13,029 bases of DNA from NCBI GenBank assembly GCA_002005505.1, contig KV908338.1, positions 1,095,659-1,108,687 of the forward strand, read 5' to 3'. Below, in pieces: positions 1 to 5,866 of the stretch. How positions within the stretch are numbered: the stretch's first letter is position 1; each line of letters opens with the position of its first letter. Both the position numbers and the translations under genes were made by a program. This DNA is from Botryococcus braunii (taxonomy: Eukaryota; Chlorophyta; Trebouxiophyceae). The notes under the pieces were generated by a model. The model was not told the origin of the DNA and did not search any database. It saw only the letters and a list, made by a program, of their open reading frames with translations.

Positions 1-267
1 CTTGCTCACCATCTCCAAATTGTCAATAGTGCTGAGGGCATCAAAAGCTCCTCTAAGCAAAACAGACCAGTTCAAAGCTGATACAGTAAGTCCTTAACAC
101 TCATCTCAATGTTGCTGAGATACATTGCTCAGAAGTGCATAAAAACCATTATTCAATAATGCTCGAATTGTTCAATACTGCTGCTCAGATAATACTCCAT
201 AGCTCCAAATCAATGACATGAATTATTCTGCTGTTGCAGCAAGCCAAGTGAAGTCATTCTCTCACTG
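1..267. other. No gene seen; degenerate TCAAT-N2/3-TGCT motif copies
   Basis: I see no supportable coding region here. The short motif TCAAT followed by two or three bases and TGCT recurs in degenerate form near 23, 106, 153 and 172. On the minus strand it reads as a run of CAGCA-type and ATTGA words downstream of the stop codon of the small basic ORF at 268-561. This could be 3' untranslated or intergenic sequence. The spacing is irregular, so it is not a clean tandem array. Confidence 0.3.
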
Positions 268-561
268 TTATAGCATGTCTTCCCAATCAAACTCGCAATC
301 AGACTCCATAACGTCCATCTTGATCTCCATGCTCTGCATGCCTGAAGCCAATTTCGCTGCTTTCTTTTGCTTTCTCTGAGCACGAGTTCTACTTCTCTTT
401 TTCTTCTTGCGTGACTGCTGTTGCTCCACGTTCTGCGGCTGCTCTTGCGGCGGAACAACTGCAGGCTGTACAACTTGCTTGTCTTTCTCATCACTGCTCT
501 CATGATCCAGTAATGCTCTTCCCTGGACCATCCCCCTTCTGTAATACTCTCTCCAAGCCAT
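268..561 (-). CDS. Hypothetical small basic protein, or 3' exon of a split gene
   Basis: This is a minus-strand open frame of 97 residues from its first ATG (559-561) to a stop at 268-270. The frame stays open upstream to about 606 but has no earlier ATG. I do not recognise the family. Visible parts are an N-terminal MAWREYYRRG stretch, a Q/P/V-rich middle, a strongly basic run (KKKKRSRTRAQRKQKK) that looks like a nuclear localisation or RNA-binding segment, and an acidic end (DCEFDWEDML). The composition is too structured for a random frame, so I think it is probably coding. It lies just downstream of one copy of a 114-bp repeat and of another small minus-strand ORF (739-1062). A 3' splice-site-like TATTACAG ends at 539 and would make 268-538 an exon in a compatible phase. 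It could be a host gene fragment, part of another transposon, or a 3' accessory ORF. Confidence 0.4.
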   Translation of the reverse strand: MAWREYYRRGMVQGRALLDHESSDEKDKQVVQPAVVPPQEQPQNVEQQQSRKKKKRSRTRAQRKQKKAAKLASGMQSMEIKMDVMESDCEFDWEDML

Positions 562-742
562 GTCCGTCTCAGCTGTCAAAGCACAATCTCTCAAATAAAC
601 ACACACATATGTACGTCCCAGTATATAAACCCGAATGGCTGCTCAGCCAAACGGACTGGATGTGCCTGGCTGTTCACGTGATCACCGTGACCACCGTTAT
701 TCACGTGGGCGATCACTAAACACATATCATGGTTTAACTCAC
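539..742 (-). other. Possible 204-nt intron joining the two small ORFs
   Basis: On the minus strand a strong donor-like GTGAGT begins at 742, inside the last codons of the upstream ORF. An acceptor-like TATTACAG ends at 539. Both junctions are phase 2, so splicing would merge ORFs 739-1062 and 268-561 into one frame of about 196 codons. Most of the 114-bp repeat would lie inside this intron. This is inference from consensus and phase only, and the polypyrimidine tract before the acceptor is poor. Confidence 0.25.
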
Positions 743-746
743 GACA
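633..746 (-). repeat. 114-bp direct repeat, left copy (terminal-repeat-like)
   Basis: All 114 bases are identical to 11286-11399 in the same orientation, 10,653 bp apart. Read on the minus strand, which is the transposon's sense strand, it begins TGTCGTGAG, so it starts with TG as LTRs do. It contains two CACGTG palindromes (675-680 and 702-707), each preceded by TT and followed shortly by GATCAC or ATCAC. Beyond the perfect block, an octamer CGTCCCAG lies 12 to 13 bases outside the left edge in both copies. No target-site duplication is visible. It may be a very short LTR, a surviving piece of an LTR, or an independent dispersed repeat. Confidence 0.75.
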
Positions 747-1062
747 TATATGTAGTGATCCAGAAAGGGTCTGATCCCACCTCCAAGTTCCCATGTCCAG
801 TGACCTGCAGAGGATTAATCAATTGTTCCTCAAAGGTCTGATGCATCTTGGCAACTTTGGAAACAAACTTCTGCAAATCAGATGCTGTCTTCTGCAAAGT
901 ATCTGATACCACTGGTTCATTGAAAAGATCCTTCATAATTTCCCTATCAGTCTTGCCTGGAAACTTAGATATAATATCATGCAGATGCAAAGCTCTCTTA
1001 ACCAAGTCACACTGTGTGACGGTATTGGCCAAAGACTTTTTGCTACTGTCTGGTTCAGTCAT
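739..1062 (-). CDS. Hypothetical small helical protein downstream of pol
   Basis: This is a minus-strand frame of 107 residues starting at the ATG at 1060-1062, which has an A at -3. The frame extends open to about 1080 without an earlier ATG. I do not recognise it. The sequence (MTEPDSSKKSLANTV onward) is rich in K, D, L and Q, with probable helices around LVKRALHLHDIIS and LQKFVSKVAKMHQTFEEQL. There is no signal peptide or membrane segment. It lies about 520 nt downstream of the pol stop on the same strand. It runs directly into the left 114-bp repeat, where its stop codon lies (739-741). It could be an accessory ORF of the retrotransposon, an exon spliced to 268-538, or an unrelated gene fragment. 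The coding call rests on composition and length only. Confidence 0.4.
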   Translation of the reverse strand: MTEPDSSKKSLANTVTQCDLVKRALHLHDIISKFPGKTDREIMKDLFNEPVVSDTLQKTASDLQKFVSKVAKMHQTFEEQLINPLQVTGHGNLEVGSDPFWITTYMS

Positions 1063-1085
1063 GATGCAAATATAAAACAACCGTG

Positions 1086-1124
1086 CGACCTCCGACGAAG
1101 TGTCGGACGGACAAACCGAGGTCG
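1086..1124. other. Nested inverted repeat (hairpin-forming)
   Basis: CGACCTC at 1086-1092 pairs with GAGGTCG at 1118-1124. Within it TCCGAC (1091-1096) can pair with GTCGGA (1102-1107), so two alternative or nested stems are possible. It sits just upstream of the small ORF at 739-1062. Its role is unknown: a terminator-like RNA hairpin, LTR structure, or chance are all possible. Confidence 0.45.
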
Positions 1125-1563
1125 ACTACGGTTGGCTAAACCAAACCGTACGATACGATGACACAAAAGGGGAGTTGCTGTGGTGAACCCAAGGCTCTCT
1201 CATTCTCTCACCCTCCCAGCTCCACCCAGATCACGAACCCCGGACGCTCCGAATATTCTAAGGATCCTTCTGGAAGCTGGCGCAAGTGCCAAAAAGATAA
1301 AACCATAAAGGTGGCGCAATTGCCAATGAATGGGAATGGCGCAAGTGCCAAAATACAAAAGACGAAATGAGGGGAAAGCCCCTGAAAATAAGGTACAGCA
1401 ACATAAGGTACAGGCCAGAAGCCATGCCTTAGAATTACTGCAAGAAAAGGGGAAAGCCCCAAAACAAGACCGGTAAAGTGCTGCCAAGAATCTGAAGACT
1501 CTCTGCCATTCCAAGGTCTGTGCTGCAAATCAAAGAGAACTCCATACACCTGCAGGGAAAATG
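1125..1563. repeat. Non-coding 3' region with short palindromic repeats
   Basis: This is non-coding sequence downstream of pol. GGCGCAAGTGCC occurs at 1279-1290 and 1338-1349, and its near-palindromic variant GGCGCAATTGCC at 1313-1324. The perfect-arm motif GGGGAAAGCCCC occurs at 1371-1382 and 1449-1460. ATAAGGTACAG is repeated twice around 1389-1412. This compact cluster resembles the structured, repeat-bearing 3' untranslated or U3 region of an LTR element. No counterpart is visible at the 5' side of the element, so I do not call it an LTR. Confidence 0.5.
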
Positions 1564-1582
1564 ACTTCTACTACCCCCACAT
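1564..1582 (-). promoter_or_regulatory. Candidate polypurine tract after pol
   Basis: Immediately after the pol stop codon the minus strand reads TGTGGGGGTAGTAGAAG. It is purine-rich and has a G5 core, as expected for the plus-strand primer of reverse transcription in a Ty3/gypsy element. Position right after pol and composition support it. The interrupting T residues, and the lack of an obvious TG-starting LTR directly behind it, weaken it. Confidence 0.35.
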
Positions 1583-4500
1583 TTAGTGTCCAAGTTCCAG
1601 CTGGTTGAAGATTTCATACTGCCGAAGCGCTGCGTGATGATTGTTGGGAGCGAATTCAGCAACATACTGAAATTCGTAATCTCTTGTATTATGCACTCTC
1701 CCCCCCCAGTCACGAAGCGGTTCATGAAATTTCACCAAGTGTGAAGTGTGACGCTTAAACAGCCTGGCTTCCTTAAACCTAGTTTTGCCAGTGCGTAAAA
1801 CAGCAATAGTTTTTGAGTCATTAAGAGAAACTATTTCAAAGGGGCCCTTAAGTCCAGTCTGTAAAGGGCCAGAAATTGGTGTAAGTTCTAAAACTAAGTC
1901 CCCCACCTGTAAGTCTGTGCATTTGCGTTTACCACAAGTCTTGAGAGAGCGCCTAACAATGTTCTTATGCATGGCATAGTCTAAAGCACGTGCCACTCGG
2001 TCATACTGCTCAATCAGACGGTCTTGCAAATTACACACATGGTGTTCAGGGGAAAGGGCCTCTGCCACATTTACAAGCACGTCTCTCACAGCCAAAGGCA
2101 ATTTTGGAGCAAATCCGTACAACATTTCAGCAGGTGAAAAGTTGCGAAGTGAGGTGTGTTTCCGAGACATGTAAGCTTGCAACACAATAGGCACGGACGA
2201 AGACCAATCAGTAGGATGGTCATTGTAATGTTTCTGCAACATACTTTTAACAGTCTGCACAAGCCGTTCTACCACGCCATTGGCCGAGGGATGATTGGGA
2301 GATATGTGAATATGATAGATGCCAAGACGAGACAGCATGTGTGCAAAATCAGAAGCAAATTCATTCCCATTGTCAGAGGTGAGCACTGCAGGCACGCCAT
2401 ACCTACAAATCCATGCATGATAGAAGGCACGGGATACTGAAAAAGGGGTTTTATCATCAACGGGCATGAGTTCAGCTACTTTAGTAAAATAGTCAACCAT
2501 GACCACAATCCAAATTTTCGATTTATCGTGATTGCCATTTTTGTCTTTTGCTAACATGCGTGGGATTGGTCCAAACAAATCAATATGAACATGATTCATC
2601 GGTCCAAACAATGCAGGCTTTTGCATGAGAGGCGGTATCGGAGTTACGGCTTTCGCCTTCTGACAAGGTTCGCATGCACGTACAAAAAGCTCTACATCAG
2701 CCTTAACACCAGGCCAATGGAAATGCAGATGTAACACTGTCAAGGTTTGAGCAACTCCAGGGTGTGCAAGTACATCATGTATCATTGCAATCACATCCCA
2801 ACGAAACTCAACAGGAGGGCACACTAACCATCGCGGTGGCTTACCTCTGATCTTCTTGAATACCATGAGCCAATCCGGAATAGATGGGTGCACTGTAAAA
2901 TAAGATCCTCTTCGTCTAAATTCTACTGCAAGCTTGGGAGGAAGAGCAGCCAATAAATCCAAATTATGCTGCGACTGTACATATTCTAAAAATAATGGAT
3001 CCCTGTATGGGTCATGTCTGTGGTGTCGCAATGGCGTTTCCTTCTTCCTGAGCTCCTCAATCTTTAGTTCTCCCCCCTTTCCCAAGTAGGGATCACATGC
3101 AGGGCAAAACCAACATCCTCCCGGAACAGTTGAACGAGGAGGGAAAAGACATCTAAGATGGAAGCAACGGTTACATCCATCACAAAGCACAATGTTGTCA
3201 TCTCCTTGAGGGAATCCACAAATCACACATGGTATAGAATCCAAATCACTTTGCCTTTGGGGGTTAGTTTGCCAAGTGGGGGTCACAGCACACACATGCA
3301 ACATCTCTGAATGCACGCAACGCGAGAGGCAGTCAGCTACAAGATTATCAGCACCCTTTTTGTATCTGATCTCTATATCAAATTCTTGCAACCTTATTGC
3401 CCACCGCTCCAGTTTACTGTTGGAGTGCCTTTTTGAGTCAAGATACTGCAAAGGTGAATGATCAGTGTACGCTATGAATCTCCTACCATGTAAGAAGGGA
3501 CGGAATTTCTCACATGCCCACACAAGTGCAAGACACTCACCCTCAGTTGGAGAATAATTTCTCTCTGCATCTTTTAAAGTCTTAGAGGCAAAGGCAACAG
3601 GGTGATCAAAATGAATACCATTATCATTTTTAACAGGGTCAGGTTGGCTCAATACGGCACCTATTGCCGTCTTTGACCAATCAGTGGTAAGAATAAAAGG
3701 TAAGTTAAAGTTTGGAGCACGCAACACTGGCTCAGATGCCAGACGATGTTTCACTTGTTCAAAAGCAAGCTGACATTCGGGTGTCCAGTTAAACATAGAA
3801 GTCTTTTTCAGCAAACGGGACATTGGTTCAGTGATCCTTGCAAAGTTCTTCACATACTCCCGATAATACCCGGCAGCACCTAGCACGGACCTAGTGGTTG
3901 AAACATCTCTAGGTGGGGGCAGGTTTAGAATAGCTGCAACATTATCAGGGTCAGGGCGCAAGCAACCTTGTCCTACAACATGCCCTAAAGTCTTCAAGTA
4001 CTCAGCACCAAATATGCACTTTGGTCTTTTCAGCTTAGTTTTATGTTGAACAAGCTTTTCAAAGGTGTCCCTTATGTGTTTCACATGATCTTCCCAAGTG
4101 TTAGAAAATACATGTACGTCATCCAAGTAAGCATGAGAGAAGAGGGCAGAGCCAAGCACATTATCCATCAGACGTTGAAAGGTGCTCGAAGCATTTCTCA
4201 GGCCAAAGGGCATACGCAACCATTCATATTTGCCTTCATGCGTGACAAATGGAGTGTATTTCGTGTGATCCGGATGCATTTGCACTTGCCAAAATGCAGA
4301 AGCAATGTCCATGGCAGAGAAATATTTTGCAGGAGCCATCTTTCTTAGCATGCTTTCAATCAAAGGTAAGGGGTATGGATCCGAGACAGTACATGCGTTG
4401 AGTGGTCGGAAGTCAATACACAGTCTAAGGGTGTTATCGTGCTTTTTGACAATTACAGGTGCAGAGACCCAAGGGGAAGTGGAGTGCTTAATGATACCAA

Positions 4501-5014
4501 GTTCAAGCAACATCTTCACTTCACCAGACAGGAATTCTTTCTCTCTCTCTGAATACGTTGACATGTTACGAAATTTGGAAGGCGGGTAAGAATCTGGCTT
4601 AAGGTGTATTTGGTGGCATATATTGGGGTCAGAAATGCAACCCAAATCATCCTTACCAGAACTGAATAATTCAGAGAACTCTTCCAATAAGTTTTCAATG
4701 TCTTTTTGCTTTTCAGGGTCCAGGCTGTTTGTTTGAGGGGTAACCTTGATTTCACATAAGCGAGGACAAGCATCAGACAACATGTCATACGGTTCCACTT
4801 CATGCATGGGAGCAAGTGTGGACGAGAGAGGGGTCTCAGTGAGATTACCAGTGGAGGAATCAAATCCTCCCAACTTAAGAGAAAATGGCAGGATTGCAGT
4901 GTCCACTCTACACTCTCTCATGAGTTGAATTACTTCATCGAAATCATAAACTTCATCAGGTACGTGATGCACGTACGTGCGGTCATCAAATATGCATTCA
5001 AAGTATAAATCCAT
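1583..5014 (-). CDS. Ty3/gypsy-type Pol: RT, RNase H, PHD finger, integrase
   Basis: This is an uninterrupted 1143-residue retrotransposon polyprotein that copies element RNA into DNA and inserts it into the genome. An RT leader lies near residues 100-145. The RT spans about 150-345, with catalytic D236 (in AMDIASAFWQ) and Y296-L-D-D299. The RNase H spans about 435-565, with D445, E491/E493, D518 and D561 (GADNLVADCLSR). A PHD finger follows at 596-640 with a complete C4HC3 set (C596, C599, C611, C614, H619, C622, C637, C640) and the usual W635. The integrase HHCC module is H746, H751, C781, C784. The DDE core is D812, D881, E916 (34 residues between the last two). A GPF module sits at 1057-1059, and no chromodomain is visible after it. 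RT–RNase H–IN order places it in Ty3/gypsy. The ATG context ACCATGG is strong and I use it as the start. Protease is not in this ORF: it lies upstream in the same frame behind two stop codons. Confidence 0.96.
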   Translation of the reverse strand: MDLYFECIFDDRTYVHHVPDEVYDFDEVIQLMRECRVDTAILPFSLKLGGFDSSTGNLTETPLSSTLAPMHEVEPYDMLSDACPRLCEIKVTPQTNSLDPEKQKDIENLLEEFSELFSSGKDDLGCISDPNICHQIHLKPDSYPPSKFRNMSTYSEREKEFLSGEVKMLLELGIIKHSTSPWVSAPVIVKKHDNTLRLCIDFRPLNACTVSDPYPLPLIESMLRKMAPAKYFSAMDIASAFWQVQMHPDHTKYTPFVTHEGKYEWLRMPFGLRNASSTFQRLMDNVLGSALFSHAYLDDVHVFSNTWEDHVKHIRDTFEKLVQHKTKLKRPKCIFGAEYLKTLGHVVGQGCLRPDPDNVAAILNLPPPRDVSTTRSVLGAAGYYREYVKNFARITEPMSRLLKKTSMFNWTPECQLAFEQVKHRLASEPVLRAPNFNLPFILTTDWSKTAIGAVLSQPDPVKNDNGIHFDHPVAFASKTLKDAERNYSPTEGECLALVWACEKFRPFLHGRRFIAYTDHSPLQYLDSKRHSNSKLERWAIRLQEFDIEIRYKKGADNLVADCLSRCVHSEMLHVCAVTPTWQTNPQRQSDLDSIPCVICGFPQGDDNIVLCDGCNRCFHLRCLFPPRSTVPGGCWFCPACDPYLGKGGELKIEELRKKETPLRHHRHDPYRDPLFLEYVQSQHNLDLLAALPPKLAVEFRRRGSYFTVHPSIPDWLMVFKKIRGKPPRWLVCPPVEFRWDVIAMIHDVLAHPGVAQTLTVLHLHFHWPGVKADVELFVRACEPCQKAKAVTPIPPLMQKPALFGPMNHVHIDLFGPIPRMLAKDKNGNHDKSKIWIVVMVDYFTKVAELMPVDDKTPFSVSRAFYHAWICRYGVPAVLTSDNGNEFASDFAHMLSRLGIYHIHISPNHPSANGVVERLVQTVKSMLQKHYNDHPTDWSSSVPIVLQAYMSRKHTSLRNFSPAEMLYGFAPKLPLAVRDVLVNVAEALSPEHHVCNLQDRLIEQYDRVARALDYAMHKNIVRRSLKTCGKRKCTDLQVGDLVLELTPISGPLQTGLKGPFEIVSLNDSKTIAVLRTGKTRFKEARLFKRHTSHLVKFHEPLRDWGGRVHNTRDYEFQYVAEFAPNNHHAALRQYEIFNQLELGH

Positions 5015-5048
5015 GGTCGCTAATTAAAAGACTGTCGAAGAAAAAGAC
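5012..5048 (-). promoter_or_regulatory. 3' splice-site-like sequence and Kozak ATG for pol
   Basis: On the minus strand a pyrimidine-rich run ending TTTTTCTTCGACAG (AG at 5033-5032) sits 18 nt upstream of the pol start ATG. That ATG has an optimal Kozak context (ACCATGG). In-frame stops TAG (5066-5068) and TAA (5024-5026) separate protease from pol. Together this suggests pol is translated from a spliced mRNA rather than by read-through. The splice site is inferred, not proven. Confidence 0.45.
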
Positions 5049-5065
5049 CTGTCCTCCCCGTCACA

Positions 5066-5662
5066 CTACGGAGCGACCACTAGGGTCATACGCTTAGTTT
5101 TGAAAGACAGGGGGAGCAGCTGATACTCCCGGGCACCACTCATCATGGGATCCAGCACATTATCCCGGGGTATGCCTATTGCATACTGCGACCTAGCAGG
5201 CTTTAATTGAACATCATACTGTAACATGAAAGCCCAACCTATCAGGTAATCAATTGCGAGATTGTCAATGATCAAGAATGTTGAAATATAAAAAGCTTTG
5301 TCCATACACATGATGACATCCTCAACTACACGCATAGTCATGGTATGACTTCTGCCATCTGCCATATTGATACGGAATGGGCGGATACCTTTGATTTGAG
5401 TGCTGGAAAATAGATGCTGATTAGCAGCATAAGCTTTGGCACTCATTAAATTAACATTACAGCCCGTATCAAAGTGTCCAGTGCGTACCGCCATAGGCGA
5501 GAACTGTGTAGGCTTCGTGTCTTTTGAAACAGCTGGCTTCATAAATGCAAACTTAAACTCAGGCATAGAAGCAGTTGGAATGAAGATGGTGGGTACCTGG
5601 TTAATTGCCACATCTGCAAATTGACCAGTCAAAGGCTGAGGAAAAGCCTCGGCAATTTGCAT
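5066..5662 (-). CDS. Retrotransposon aspartic protease
   Basis: This 198-residue ORF lies just upstream of pol on the same strand and in the same reading frame, ending in TAG. Residues 61-76 contain the active-site triplet D65-T-G67 (HFDTGCNVNLMS). A flap-like ADGRSHT follows at 101-107. The hydrophobic DYLIGWAFM at 138-146 corresponds to the conserved hydrophobic-hydrophobic-Gly near the end of retropepsins. It would act as a homodimer cutting the Gag and Pol polyproteins in the virus-like particle. Residue 68 is Cys where Ala is usual. The ATG at 5660-5662 has a weak context, and an in-frame TGA lies four codons before it. Expression therefore probably depends on fusion to the preceding linker frame (5601-5866), with which it overlaps by about 60 nt. 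The first 30 or so residues may not be the true N-terminus. Confidence 0.85.
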   Translation of the reverse strand: MQIAEAFPQPLTGQFADVAINQVPTIFIPTASMPEFKFAFMKPAVSKDTKPTQFSPMAVRTGHFDTGCNVNLMSAKAYAANQHLFSSTQIKGIRPFRINMADGRSHTMTMRVVEDVIMCMDKAFYISTFLIIDNLAIDYLIGWAFMLQYDVQLKPARSQYAIGIPRDNVLDPMMSGAREYQLLPLSFKTKRMTLVVAP

Positions 5663-5866
5663 GGGCTGGGGTCAAAAGCTGTACAATGGGAATATCATGA
5701 CTGTTAAACTTCTCAGCTGGGATGCAGTCAAGTGGTTCAATGTAAATTGGGTGTTGAAACATCCCTGCAGTTGGTGGACTAAGCCCTGCAGTAGGTTGCC
5801 CCATCCCTGCACTGGTCTGATTGGGGATGGCTGCACCAGCATGGAAGAACTCCCCCCCCCCCCCCT
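5601..5866 (-). CDS. Gag-protease linker segment, shifted frame
   Basis: Downstream of the 14-G run, the frame that looks coding is not the gag frame but the next one. It reads from KGGGGEFFHAG through a Pro/Thr/Gly-rich repeat-like stretch (QPTAGLSPPTAGMFQHP) to a stop at 5601. It has no ATG of its own. One base fewer in the homopolymer would make it continuous with gag. It overlaps the protease ORF between about 5603 and 5671, where a second one-base shift would be needed. The Pro/Thr-rich composition fits a flexible spacer between Gag and protease. Either this copy carries two indels, or one or both sites are programmed shifts. I consider indels, or a homopolymer sequencing error, more likely. 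Confidence 0.5.

Noticed and set aside
611..620. TATATAA as a plus-strand TATA box next to the left repeat
   Set aside because: The right copy of the repeat lacks it and no plus-strand gene follows.
1583..1745. A chromodomain at the Pol C-terminus
   Set aside because: The sequence after the GPF module shows no chromodomain aromatic pattern.
1785..4928. Several plus-strand frames inside pol
   Set aside because: They are antisense shadows of a clearly coding pol frame.
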